NCBI RefSeq assembly: GCF_014836775.1
Contig: NZ_JACSQD010000002.1
Span: 118,674-182,673 of the forward strand
Direction of reading: 5' to 3'
Source of the DNA: Arthrobacter gallicola
Lineage (GTDB): Bacteria; Actinomycetota; Actinomycetes; Actinomycetales; Micrococcaceae
DNA length: 64,000 bases
Both the position numbers and the translations under genes were made by a program. Of the stretch, positions 43,746 to 52,099 are shown in pieces. The stretch's first letter is position 1. Every line of letters starts with the position of its first letter. The notes beneath the pieces were generated by a model. That model saw only the letters and a program-made list of their open reading frames with translations. It was not told the origin of the DNA and did no database searches.

Positions 43746-43836
43746 GACGACACGCGTTCCCACTGTTCGTTGCTGCAGTGGCAGTTGGGGTCACACCAGT
43801 CACGAGAGTTTACAGAGCGTGGGAACGCGTGTCGTC
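43746..43836. repeat. Hairpin element C
   Basis: GACGACACGCGTTCCCAC (43746-43763) pairs perfectly with its reverse complement at 43819-43836 (18 bp). The interior contains TTGGGGTCACACCAG and GAGTTTACA, aligning with element B. Confidence 0.88.
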
Positions 43837-43852
43837 AACGCGGACCGTGCTG

Positions 43853-43934
43853 CCCAGCCTTCCCACCAAATGTTGCCGGTGTTACCTACGGGACCCCACC
43901 AGCCACAAGGGACACATAGTCTGGGAAGTTTGGG
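43853..43934. repeat. Hairpin element D
   Basis: CTTCCCA (43859-43865) pairs with TGGGAAG (43922-43928), and outer CCCA/TGGG extend the stem to 43853 and 43934. Read on the minus strand, the interior GGTGGGGTC, GTAACACCGGCAACA and GTGGGAAG align with A1-A3. It is 16 bases from element C. Confidence 0.72.
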
Positions 43935-44144
43935 CCGCCACCTCCTCCCGCACCTGCCCACGCCGCATCCGGCCCCAGTCGCCCGCAGCCCCACGGTGCC
44001 CTACCCCCTCCCTCCCAGCCCGCCCCCTCCCCCAATAACCCCTGCCGCCCCTCACCAGCCGCCCGCCAAAACGGCCGATACAGTAAGGTTGCTTATGAAG
44101 TCATCGTCTTCAGTCAGCCAGCACTCGACGGCAAGGAGCAGCAG

Positions 44145-45365
44145 ATGAGCACAGAGTCAGGCAGCACGGCCGCAGGCGAACGCCGGCGGCGGGCAGAGGA
44201 TATCGCCTCAGGTCAGGGCGGCAGCGCCGGCAGTAACCCGGAAGGCAGCGAGCCGGACGTGACACGCCCGCTGAACACCAGTGGAGCCACTGATCCCCGG
44301 AGGAACGACACCGAGGTACTACGGGAGGGCCACGCCCGGCACAACGACACCGAAGTCATCAGCACCGACGGCCCGCGGGCAAACGACACCCGGGTCCTCA
44401 ACACCGACGGCCCCAGGCACAACGACACCGAAGTCCTCAACACCGGCAACGGCCGGCAAAATGACACCGAAATACTCGGGCACAGCGGCGCCCGGCACAA
44501 CGACACCCAGGTCCTGGGTACTTCCGGGGCCGGCGCCGGGACGGCAGCTGCCGGAACCAGGACCGCCAACGCCCGCGCGGCGGCAGCAGGCAACCGGGCC
44601 ACTGACGGCACCCGGGCCGACGCCGAAGTTACCGGCACGCGCGACCCCAACGATTCCGCTTACAGAACGGACCATACGGATTACACCGAGGACACGCGTG
44701 CGGACGGTAACCAGCCGGATCGGAACCGCCGCGAGTCCAGCACCCAGACACGGCACGCCGGCCGCGGCCCCCGCGCCCAGGGCCTGCCCAACCGCGAGGG
44801 CCTGCTGGCCGCGGAACGGGAGCGTTTTGGCGGCATCAAATTCGGCGCCGCGTTCTTTGGCTGGCTGACGGCCACCGGCATGGTCGTCCTCCTGTCCGCC
44901 GCCGCGGCAGCGATCGGAGCCGCCGTCGGCGTCTCCACGGACACGGACCTCGGTGCGGCGCTGGAGCAGGCGGCAGCAAACCAGTCCGCCGGACTGACCG
45001 GGGCGATCATCACCCTGGCTGTACTGCTGCTGGCGTACTACGCCGGCGGCTATGTGGCCGGCCGGATGGCACGGTTCAACGGCCTGAAGCAGGGCCTCGC
45101 CGTGTGGCTGTGGGCGCTGGTCGCGGCCGCCGTCGTTATTGTTCTTGGCCTGGTTTTCGGCAACGACATCCGCAGCATCACCCAGCTGAACTCTGTGGCT
45201 CCGCTGCCGGAGGACCTGGGTGACATCTCCTTCGGAACCTGGCTGGCTGTGGCTGCGAGCCTGGTGGTCAGCCTTATCGGCGCCCTGCTGGGCGGCCTGG
45301 CAGGTATGCGCTTCCACCGCCGTGTGGACCGCGCCCATTTCCCTGCAGTTCAGGAAACCGACTAA
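44145..45365 (+). CDS. Membrane protein with a 13-residue NDTEVL repeat domain
   Basis: A 406-residue protein. Residues about 50-128 contain six exact-length 13-residue units centred on (R/H/A/Q)NDT(E/R/Q)(V/I)L, with N at 54, 67, 80, 93, 106 and 119. Units include RHNDTEVLNTGNG and RHNDTQVLGTSGA. The surrounding region (1-215) is charged and disordered. The C-terminal part has about four membrane helices (GWLTATGMVVLLSAAAAAI, then ITLAVLLLAYYAGGYVAG) and resembles actinobacterial DUF-type integral proteins. Each repeat has Thr with Leu/Ile at +3, the pattern favoured by FHA domains after phosphorylation; that role is inferred. Confidence 0.8.
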   Translation: MSTESGSTAAGERRRRAEDIASGQGGSAGSNPEGSEPDVTRPLNTSGATDPRRNDTEVLREGHARHNDTEVISTDGPRANDTRVLNTDGPRHNDTEVLNTGNGRQNDTEILGHSGARHNDTQVLGTSGAGAGTAAAGTRTANARAAAAGNRATDGTRADAEVTGTRDPNDSAYRTDHTDYTEDTRADGNQPDRNRRESSTQTRHAGRGPRAQGLPNREGLLAAERERFGGIKFGAAFFGWLTATGMVVLLSAAAAAIGAAVGVSTDTDLGAALEQAAANQSAGLTGAIITLAVLLLAYYAGGYVAGRMARFNGLKQGLAVWLWALVAAAVVIVLGLVFGNDIRSITQLNSVAPLPEDLGDISFGTWLAVAASLVVSLIGALLGGLAGMRFHRRVDRAHFPAVQETD

Positions 45366-45376
45366 AGCACCACGAA

Positions 45377-45415
45377 AAACGGGGCCGTCTCCACACAGTG
45401 GAGGCGGCCCCGTTT
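45377..45415. terminator. Bidirectional terminator
   Basis: AAACGGGGCCGTCTCCA (45377-45393) and TGGAGGCGGCCCCGTTT (45399-45415) form a 17-bp stem with one mismatch and a CACAG loop. A and T flanks suit both of the convergent genes. Confidence 0.88.
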
Positions 45416-45431
45416 GGCGCTGATGAGCAGG

Positions 45432-46340
45432 TTAGGGGCTGGGCATCCCGCCGTTGACGTTGAGGGTTTCACCCACCACGTAGCTGGATTCCGAGGAGGC
45501 GAGGAACACGTACGCGGGTGCGAGCTCGGTCGGCTGTCCGGCGCGGCCCAGCGGGGTGTCCTTGCCGAACTCCGGCAGGGCATCCTTGGGCTGCCCGTCG
45601 GAAACCTGCAGCGGGGTCCAGAACGGTCCCGGCGCGACGGCGTTCACCCGGATACCCTTGGGCGCCAGCTGCTGGGACAGGCCCTTGGTGAAGTTGTTGA
45701 TCGCTGCCTTGGTGCTCGCGTAGTCCAGCAGGTGCGGGGACGGGCTGTACGCCTGAATCGACGTGGAGTTGATGATGCTGGAACCTGCGGGCAGGTGCGG
45801 CAGTGCTGCCTTGGTGATCCGGAAGAACGAGTAAATGTTCGTCTTGAACGTGTCATCGAGCTGCTCATCGCTGAGGTCCTCAAGACTCTCCACCGCGATC
45901 TGCTTGCCGGCATTGTTCACCAGGATGTCGAGGCCGCCCAGGCCGTCGACCGCGTCCTGCACCAGCTGCGCGCAGTAGGCTGCGTCCCGCACGTCGCCGG
46001 GGATCCCGACGGCGGTGCGTCCGGTTTCCCGAATGACCTCCATAACGTGGGCGGCGTCCTCTTCCTCCTCCGGGAGGTAGGCCAGGGCGACGTCGGCCCC
46101 TTCCCTCGCGAAGGCGATGGCCACTGCCGCGCCAATGCCGGAATCAGCTCCGGTGATCAGCGCCTTGCGCCCCTGGAGCCGGCCGGTGCCGCGATAGGAA
46201 TCCTCGCCGCGGTCGGTTTGGGGTTCGAGGTCTGCGTCGAGGCCCGGTTCCGGCTGATCCTGCTTGGGCGGCGAGATGGACGGATACCGGGTGACCGGGT
46301 TCTGGAAGGTGTACTGGTCCGCATTCTGTTCATTGGCCAT
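45432..46340 (-). CDS. SDR-family oxidoreductase (YghA-like)
   Basis: A 302-residue short-chain dehydrogenase. An N-terminal extension rich in Pro/Asp/Glu (about 55 residues) is followed by the NAD(P) site ALITGADSGIG, then LDILVNNAGK, the catalytic serine in IINSTS and YASTK (Tyr and Lys). The extension is typical of the YghA/YhdF group found in stress regulons. I chose ATG 46340 (MANEQNADQY). Substrate unknown. Confidence 0.9.
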   Translation of the reverse strand: MANEQNADQYTFQNPVTRYPSISPPKQDQPEPGLDADLEPQTDRGEDSYRGTGRLQGRKALITGADSGIGAAVAIAFAREGADVALAYLPEEEEDAAHVMEVIRETGRTAVGIPGDVRDAAYCAQLVQDAVDGLGGLDILVNNAGKQIAVESLEDLSDEQLDDTFKTNIYSFFRITKAALPHLPAGSSIINSTSIQAYSPSPHLLDYASTKAAINNFTKGLSQQLAPKGIRVNAVAPGPFWTPLQVSDGQPKDALPEFGKDTPLGRAGQPTELAPAYVFLASSESSYVVGETLNVNGGMPSP

Positions 46341-46479
46341 TGAGTATTCCCAACTTTCCACAGTTTATGGACGTGGAGCCGCTTGCGGCGGCCCGCCAAC
46401 CATTTAGGTAAGCATACTTAGTACCCTATGGCGGAGGCGGGGCTGGGTTCAAGCCGGGCTGACGCGCTAGCAAGAAGCG

Positions 46480-46578
46480 CTAGAAGAAGAGGCCGAGGAA
46501 GCCAACACTGATGCTCCCCACCAGACCAATGATGAGAAGCCAGACGATGGGCGTGCGGTACTTATTCATGTGTCGCAT
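46480..46578 (-). CDS. Small single-helix membrane protein, 32 residues
   Basis: Reverse-strand reading from ATG 46578 gives MRHMNKYRTPIVWLLIIGLV then GSISVGFLGLFF and a TAG. A start at ATG 46569 (MNKYRT) gives 29 residues. It is one hydrophobic helix after a short basic N-terminus. It lies 12 bases after the stop of the MFS gene, with GGGCGGACC before the ATG. It is too short for ordinary gene callers; coding is suggested by its amphipathic order and position but not proven. Confidence 0.45.
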   Translation of the reverse strand: MRHMNKYRTPIVWLLIIGLVGSISVGFLGLFF

Positions 46579-46590
46579 GGTCCGCCCAGT

Positions 46591-47793
46591 CTACGCGGGA
46601 TGCCGCCCGCGGGTGAGGGCAACCGCGGCACCGGCCAGCAGGGCAGATCCGAGCATCACCAGGGCCAGCGGCAGTGCCGAGTTCTCGCCGGCAAGCCCGG
46701 TCAGCGGGGACACCGCGGCGCCCATCAGGAACTGCGCTCCGCCAAGAACAGCGGAGCCGCTCCCCGTGGCTCCCGCAGCCTCTGCGAGGGCCAGGGCTGT
46801 GGTGTTTCCCATGATGAACCCGAGCGAACAGACCGCACAGAACAGCGGGATAACCAGCAGCAGCGGCGGCACTCCGGTCAGCACCAGAATGAGCATCGCA
46901 GCTGCCGCCCCGGTCAGCACCGCAACGGCCCACACCACCATCCGGCGGGCCGGAACCCGGCGGGCCAGGCGGGCCGCGATGAACCCCGCACCCACCATTC
47001 CGGCCGCGTTCAGGCCGAACATCAGGCCGTAAACCTCCGGGCTCAGGCCCATGAGGCTCTGGTAGACGAACGGGGACGCCGAGATGTAACCCATCAGCAC
47101 GCCGAAGGAACTGGCAAAGAGCAGAACGTAGCCGGCGAACCGGCCTTGGCGCAGCACGCGGCCCAGCCCGGCAAACGCCGGCCCCTGCGACCGCTTCCCT
47201 ACCGGCAGCGTCTCCCGCACCACGGCTGCGGCACAGGCGAACATCAGAGCGGCAATTCCGGCCAGCGTCCACAGCACTCCCCGCCAGCCCCACACGCCGG
47301 TCAGAATCCCACCCAGCACCGGCGCCAGGACGGGAGCAACTCCGCCAATGGTCATCAGCAGGCTAAAGGTGCGGGCGGCGGCGGCACCGGAGGTCAGGTC
47401 GGAGGCCACGGCCCGGGCAATCACCGGCCCTGCGGCAGCGCACAGCCCCTGCACAAACCGCGCCGCGATCAGGACCTCCAGGTTCGGCGCGATCGCACAG
47501 ACCACCGAGGCAAGGACGAAGGCGCCGGACCCCAGGAGCAGCGGACGGAACCGGCCGTACCTGTCGGACAACGGACCGAAAGCCAGCTGGCCCGCAGCCA
47601 TGCCGATCAGGAACGCCGTCAGAGTCAGCTGAACGCCCGACGCCGAGGCCCCGAGCTCCCGGGCGATCTCGGGGAAGGACGGCAGATAGAGGTCCGTGGT
47701 GAACGGGCCCGTAGCGGCCAGGAACGCCAGCACCAGCAGCAGGCCGGTGCCCAAGGGAGCATTATTGGCTCGCGGGGAGGAGGTGGGAGACAC
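46591..47793 (-). CDS. Bcr/CflA-family multidrug MFS transporter
   Basis: A 400-residue, 12-helix drug:H+ antiporter. ATGPFTTDLYLPSFPEIARE and GQLAFGPLSDRYGRFRPLL are the family signatures (helix 1 end and loop 2-3). It exports drugs or, in some members, dipeptides. The start at 47793 gives a normal N-terminus. The small membrane ORF at 46480-46578 probably shares its transcript. Confidence 0.9.
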   Translation of the reverse strand: MSPTSSPRANNAPLGTGLLLVLAFLAATGPFTTDLYLPSFPEIARELGASASGVQLTLTAFLIGMAAGQLAFGPLSDRYGRFRPLLLGSGAFVLASVVCAIAPNLEVLIAARFVQGLCAAAGPVIARAVASDLTSGAAAARTFSLLMTIGGVAPVLAPVLGGILTGVWGWRGVLWTLAGIAALMFACAAAVVRETLPVGKRSQGPAFAGLGRVLRQGRFAGYVLLFASSFGVLMGYISASPFVYQSLMGLSPEVYGLMFGLNAAGMVGAGFIAARLARRVPARRMVVWAVAVLTGAAAAMLILVLTGVPPLLLVIPLFCAVCSLGFIMGNTTALALAEAAGATGSGSAVLGGAQFLMGAAVSPLTGLAGENSALPLALVMLGSALLAGAAVALTRGRHPA

Positions 47794-47871
47794 GTCCTGA
47801 TCCTACGGACCGGCACCGGGACCGGAGAATCCGTTACGCGTGTCCCGCTGGGGCCAACCGCCGTTCGGCGG

Positions 47872-47947
47872 GCCGCATACCGCCGCGCCGCCCGCGACAG
47901 GTCGTCCCCGCGGTAGGCCGTCCCCGCCGCATACCGCCGCGCCGCCC
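47872..47947. repeat. 22-bp direct repeat
   Basis: The same 22 bases, beginning GCCGCATACCGCC, occur at 47872-47893 and 47926-47947, in the 287-base gap between the Bcr-type gene and the universal stress protein gene. No gene is visible there. Confidence 0.7.
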
Positions 47948-48080
47948 ACCGCCGTCGGCCATCACAGCCCGGACAACCCACGGCAGGCCTAGTGGGACAG
48001 GCGGAGGCAGGGCAGACTGGGCAGAAGTTTCGACTCCCGGGCCCCCTCAAGAGGGTCCCGACAGACAGGAAGAAGACCAG

Positions 48081-48557
48081 ATGAGTACGAACCCCGGCGG
48101 CCGGATCGTGGTCGGAGTGGATGGATCGGCGCTCTCACTGGTGGCGCTGCGGACCGCGCGCCGGCTCGGAGATTTGCTGCAGTGCCACCTTCAGGCAGTG
48201 TCCGTATGGTCGTATCCGGTTGCCCTGGCGGTTCCCGTTGCTTCCACGGAGTGGACGCCGCGGGTCGAAGCCGAATCTGCACTGGATGACACCCTGACGG
48301 CGGCTTTCGGAGAGGAATTCCCGGAAGGGCTCACGAAAACGGCCGTAGCCGGCCAGCCGGTCCACGTCCTGGTGGAGGCGAGCAGAGGGGCGGAGCTGCT
48401 GGTGGTGGGCAGCCGGGGCCGAGGAGGCTTCAAAGGGCTGCTGCTCGGCTCGGTCAGCTCCGCCGCCGCTGCGCACGCCCACTGCCCGGTGCTGATCGTG
48501 CACCCCGGTGAGTCAGACTCCAGCCTCCTCACCGGGGTTCCGGTCTCTGGCGGTTAG
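48081..48557 (+). CDS. Universal stress protein (UspA family)
   Basis: A single-domain, 158-residue Usp. The first strand is RIVVGVDGSALSLVALRTA. The ATP-binding signature G-2x-G-9x-G-S is present in GSRGRGGFKGLLLGSVSS and is followed by AHCPVLIVHP. Such proteins bind ATP and respond to growth arrest and stress; the direct role is unknown. Its stop overlaps the end of the convergent MFS gene by 4 bases. Confidence 0.9.
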   Translation: MSTNPGGRIVVGVDGSALSLVALRTARRLGDLLQCHLQAVSVWSYPVALAVPVASTEWTPRVEAESALDDTLTAAFGEEFPEGLTKTAVAGQPVHVLVEASRGAELLVVGSRGRGGFKGLLLGSVSSAAAAHAHCPVLIVHPGESDSSLLTGVPVSGG

Positions 48558-50146
48558 GCCTTGCTGCCGGCGGCCGCCGGCGCGGGCTTTTCAGCTGCGG
48601 GCTGCATTTCCTCAGGCTCACCGCTGTCCGGCGCCACGCGGCGCAGTGCCACCACGGCACCGGCAGCCGCGGCGACCATCAGCACAATGCCGATTGCCGA
48701 CGTCGCCACCACACCGGAGTCGAACGCAGCCTGGGCCGAGGCCAGCAGGTCCGCGGCCTGCGGACCGGGGAGGGTCTTGGCTGCCTCGACGGCGCCGCCC
48801 AGGGTTTCCCCGGCGGCGGACGCCGCGTCCGGATCCATCCCCGCCGGGAGAACAACACCGTTGCGGTAGCCGGCCGTCAGGATGCTGCCCAGCACGGCGG
48901 TGCCCAGCACGGCGCCCACCTCATAGGCGGTTTCGGAGATGGCCGACGCCGCTCCGGCCTTTGCGGACGGGACACTGGAGAGGATGAGGTCATTGGAGAT
49001 GGTCTCCGCGGAGCCAACACCGACGCCCAGGATCATAAACGCAATGATCAGGCCCAGCGGGCTTTCATTGTGTCCGGTCAGCAGCACCACGGTGTAGCCG
49101 ACGGCACTGAAGAGCAGACCGCCTGCCACTGCGTAGGCGGGACGGACCCGGCGCACCACCTTCACCACGAGCAGCCCGGCGACGATGGTGAGCATCAGGC
49201 CCGGGAGCATCATCACGCCGGCCTCCCGGGGCGTCTGCCCCAGGACCAGCTGCAGATGCTGGGAGAAGAAGAAGATGAACCCGACCTGCGCGAAGACGCT
49301 AAGCAGGTTGGCGGAGATGGAGCCGCTGAACACCGGATTGCGGAACAGCCGAACGTCCAGCATCGGTTCGTCCCGGCGCAGCTGCCGGCGGACGAAGGCG
49401 GCTCCGAAAACCAGGGCCACAGCCATGGGCAGCAGGGAATCCACCCCGAACCCGTGCGTCGACACGGTCTTGATGCCGTAGACCAGCGGGAACATGGTGG
49501 CCATGATCAGTCCGATGCTGATCGGGTCGATCTTGCCCGGCTTCGGGTCCCGGGATTCCGGCAGCAGGCGCGGGCCGAAGACCAGCAGCGGGATGAGCAC
49601 CGGCACGGCCAGCAGGAACACCGATCCCCACCAGAAGTGCTCCAGCAGGGTGCCGCCGACAATCGGGCCCAGGGCCGCGCCGCCGGAGAAGCCGGCAGCC
49701 CAGACCGCAATCGCGATCCGCCGCTGGCTGGGGATCACGAACATGTTGCGAATGATGGACAGTGTGGCGGGCATCAGCATGGCACCGAAGAAGCCCAGCA
49801 GGGCACGCGCACCGATCAGGGCCGACGCCGACGGCGCAAAGGCCGCGGCAACGGAGATGAGCCCGAAGCCGGCGGTGCCGATCATCAGCATCTTCCGCCG
49901 GCCGAACCTGTCCCCCAGGCTGCCCATCGGCACCAGGAGCCCGGCCAGGATCAGCGCGTAGATGTCGATGATCCACAGCAGTTCCGTACCGGTGGGAGCC
50001 AGTGCCCGGGACAGTGAAGGCACGGCAAAGCTGAGCACGGTGTTATCTACCGCCACCAGCAGGACGGCGAGCATCAGGACCGCCAGTCCCAGCCATTCAC
50101 GCTGTCCAGCCCGCGCGAGCACGGGCCGTTCCTGTACCGCAGGCAC
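48554..50146 (-). CDS. DHA2 (14-TMS) MFS drug exporter
   Basis: A 530-residue exporter of the EmrB/QacA type. LAVLMLAVLLVAVDNTVLSF (helix 1 with the DNTVL motif), LLVPMGSLGDRFGRRKMLMI (motif A) and LLGFFGAMLMPATLSIIRNM (motif C region) are diagnostic; about 14 helices are expected. I chose GTG 50146 because AAGGAGGAATT lies directly upstream. A TetR gene is divergent with an operator between, so the pump is probably induced by its substrates. Confidence 0.92.
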   Translation of the reverse strand: MPAVQERPVLARAGQREWLGLAVLMLAVLLVAVDNTVLSFAVPSLSRALAPTGTELLWIIDIYALILAGLLVPMGSLGDRFGRRKMLMIGTAGFGLISVAAAFAPSASALIGARALLGFFGAMLMPATLSIIRNMFVIPSQRRIAIAVWAAGFSGGAALGPIVGGTLLEHFWWGSVFLLAVPVLIPLLVFGPRLLPESRDPKPGKIDPISIGLIMATMFPLVYGIKTVSTHGFGVDSLLPMAVALVFGAAFVRRQLRRDEPMLDVRLFRNPVFSGSISANLLSVFAQVGFIFFFSQHLQLVLGQTPREAGVMMLPGLMLTIVAGLLVVKVVRRVRPAYAVAGGLLFSAVGYTVVLLTGHNESPLGLIIAFMILGVGVGSAETISNDLILSSVPSAKAGAASAISETAYEVGAVLGTAVLGSILTAGYRNGVVLPAGMDPDAASAAGETLGGAVEAAKTLPGPQAADLLASAQAAFDSGVVATSAIGIVLMVAAAAGAVVALRRVAPDSGEPEEMQPAAEKPAPAAAGSKA

Positions 50147-50238
50147 AATTCCTCCTTGGATGCTGGCAGGGGTCTCCCTGCCGAAAACTTGTGGATTAAA
50201 AGACGGAACAGCACGTAGCCGGAGCCGGCCGAACGTTA

Positions 50239-50260
50239 CTGTACCGTCTAGACTGTACAG
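50239..50260. promoter_or_regulatory. TetR operator between the exporter and its regulator
   Basis: The 22-base site begins CTGTACCGTCT and ends AGACTGTACAG; it is symmetric except for one base pair. It lies 25 bases before the TetR start and 93 bases before the MFS start. A half-site GTACCGT recurs at 50272. Confidence 0.75.
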
Positions 50261-50284
50261 GAAGAAATGGCGTACCGTAAAACC

Positions 50285-50851
50285 ATGCCTGCACAGACAT
50301 CCACCCGGGACCGCGTCCTGTCCGCGTACGAGGAACTGCTGATCAATGAAGGTCCGCGGGGGGCGACACTGGACGCCGTCACGGCGCTGGCCGGCGTCTC
50401 CAAGGGCGGCCTGCTGTACCACTTCAAGAACAAGGAAGCCCTGGCGGCCGGAGTGGTCGAGCGGCTGAAGGAACTGGCTGCCGCTGACCTGGAACAGATG
50501 CGCACCGATCCCGAGGGTCCGTCCAGATACCTGGTCCGCACCTCCGTTTATGTCGGCAGCCCGCTTGACCGTGCGCTGATCGCCGCGGTGCGGCTGGCCC
50601 AGTGCTCAGACCCCGCGGCGTCGGACCTGCTGCAGCAGATCCACCGCGACTGGTTTGATCTGGTGTTTCACGAAGTGGGAGACCGTGCCATTGCACGCGC
50701 AATCATGCTGCTGGGCGACGGGCTGTACTACAACGAGGGGCTGCCGGGCGGCTGGCCCCAGCAGGAGAACTCGCCAACTTCCGGCCCGGTGGAGGAACTC
50801 CTGGAAATCGTTGACCGGCTCAAGGCCCTTACTCCCGCCGGCCGCCCCTGA
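50285..50851 (+). CDS. TetR-family regulator of the drug exporter
   Basis: A 188-residue TetR protein. Helix-turn-helix: GATLDAVTALAGVSKGGLLY followed by HFKNKEALAAGVVERL. The C-terminal ligand domain is TetR_C_17-like (LLGDGLYYNEGLPG). I chose ATG 50285 (MPAQTSTRD); ATG 50267 adds six residues. Divergence from the DHA2 pump gene with a shared operator indicates local repression. Confidence 0.9.
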   Translation: MPAQTSTRDRVLSAYEELLINEGPRGATLDAVTALAGVSKGGLLYHFKNKEALAAGVVERLKELAAADLEQMRTDPEGPSRYLVRTSVYVGSPLDRALIAAVRLAQCSDPAASDLLQQIHRDWFDLVFHEVGDRAIARAIMLLGDGLYYNEGLPGGWPQQENSPTSGPVEELLEIVDRLKALTPAGRP

Positions 50852-50908
50852 TCCTTCCCTGCGCGTCCGGCCAGGGCTGGCCCGGTGCGGTGTGGCACAG
50901 TGTGTGCC

Positions 50909-51376
50909 ATGGAAACAAGCACAGCTGACCTCTACGACGAACTCGGCGAAGCACTGGCTTCGGTCTCCCTGCAGTTCCAGGATCTGGGCGGACAGACCCG
51001 CTTTACCGGGACGGTGCGCACGATCCGCTGCCTGGAGGACAACGGACTGGTGAAATCCGTCCTGAACTCCCCCGGGAACGGCGCGGTGCTGGTGGTGGAC
51101 GGCGCTGGTTCGCTCAACACCGCCCTGATGGGGGACATGATCGCCGAGGCCGCCGTGGCCAACGGGTGGGCCGGCGTCGTTATTAACGGTCCTATCCGCG
51201 ACCGCGCCGCCGTCGCCAAGCTGCCGCTCGGCGTCAAGGCACTGGGTTCCAACCCGCGCAAAAGCGCCAAGGAGTCCGCGGGTGAGGTGGACGTGCCGGT
51301 GGAGTTCGGCGGGGTGACGTTCCGCCCCGGCGCCCGGCTCTGGGCCGATGAAGACGGCATCCTGGTCGAACGGTAG
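50909..51376 (+). CDS. RraA-family protein (RNase E regulator / HMG aldolase fold)
   Basis: A 155-residue RraA protein. STADLYDELGEALASVSLQF opens it; GNGAVLVVDGAGSLNTALMG and GWAGVVINGPIRDRAAVAKL are the core motifs, with the R/D pair of the metal-dependent aldolase site (GPIRDR). Members act as RNase E inhibitors or class II HMG/oxaloacetate aldolases. Actinobacteria often encode it alone. I chose ATG 50909 (METSTADL). Confidence 0.88.
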   Translation: METSTADLYDELGEALASVSLQFQDLGGQTRFTGTVRTIRCLEDNGLVKSVLNSPGNGAVLVVDGAGSLNTALMGDMIAEAAVANGWAGVVINGPIRDRAAVAKLPLGVKALGSNPRKSAKESAGEVDVPVEFGGVTFRPGARLWADEDGILVER

Positions 51377-51384
51377 GCGTACAG

Positions 51385-52026
51385 GTGGCCAATGTACTGG
51401 TCTTCCATTCCGAGCTTGGCCTGACGCCGGGCCTGGAGGCCTTCGCGGACCTGCTCCGGGACGCCGGCCACACCGTCACCGCACCGGACCTCTATGACGG
51501 GCAAACGTTCAGCACCCTGGAGGCCGGGCTGGAGTACGCCGGAGAGGTCGGCCTGGAGACGCTCGAGGCACTGGGCGTGAGGATCGCCGAGCAGCTGCCG
51601 GAAGACCTGGTCTACATCGGTTTTTCACTGGGCGTCCTTCCCGCCCAGCGGCTGGCGCAGACCAGACCGGGAGCCCGGGGTGCCGTGCTCATCAGCACCT
51701 GCGTTCCTCCCGGCGCGTATGCCTACACCTGGCCTGCCGGCGTGCCACTGCAAATCCATGCCATGGCCGAGGATCCGGTGTTCGTGGAGGAAGGGGACCT
51801 CGACGCCGCCAAGAACCTCGTTGAGTCCACAGCCGCCGAGCCGGGCGGGGCCTGGGACGGAGGCGCGACACTGGATGAAGCCTCCGTCAAGCTCATCCTG
51901 TATCCCGGCAGCACGCACTTCTTCGCGGACATCAGTTCACCCGACTACGACGAAGACTATGCCCATGCCCTGACGGCAAGTGTCCTGCAGTTACTGAGAG
52001 GCATCGACGATGGGATCGAGGATTAA
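51385..52026 (+). CDS. Dienelactone hydrolase family protein
   Basis: A 213-residue alpha/beta hydrolase. HSELGLTPGLEAFADLLRDA is the usual N-terminal segment. The nucleophile elbow reads GFSLGV, so serine replaces the cysteine of true dienelactone hydrolases. Asp lies in AMAEDPVF and the catalytic histidine in PGSTHFF. Starts at GTG 51385, 8 bases after the RraA-family stop. Substrate unknown. Confidence 0.85.
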   Translation: MANVLVFHSELGLTPGLEAFADLLRDAGHTVTAPDLYDGQTFSTLEAGLEYAGEVGLETLEALGVRIAEQLPEDLVYIGFSLGVLPAQRLAQTRPGARGAVLISTCVPPGAYAYTWPAGVPLQIHAMAEDPVFVEEGDLDAAKNLVESTAAEPGGAWDGGATLDEASVKLILYPGSTHFFADISSPDYDEDYAHALTASVLQLLRGIDDGIED

Positions 52027-52028
52027 AC

Positions 52029-52064
52029 ACCGCAGCCCACCCCCGTAAGGGAGCGGGCTGCGGT
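52029..52064. terminator. Stem-loop terminator between convergent genes
   Basis: ACCGCAGCCC (52029-52038) pairs with GGGCTGCGGT (52055-52064) and is followed by TCTGCTG. It separates the dienelactone-hydrolase-like gene from the CitE-like gene. Confidence 0.75.
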
Positions 52065-52099
52065 TCTGCTGCGGATTTACTGCGGCCGAGGCGGAACGC

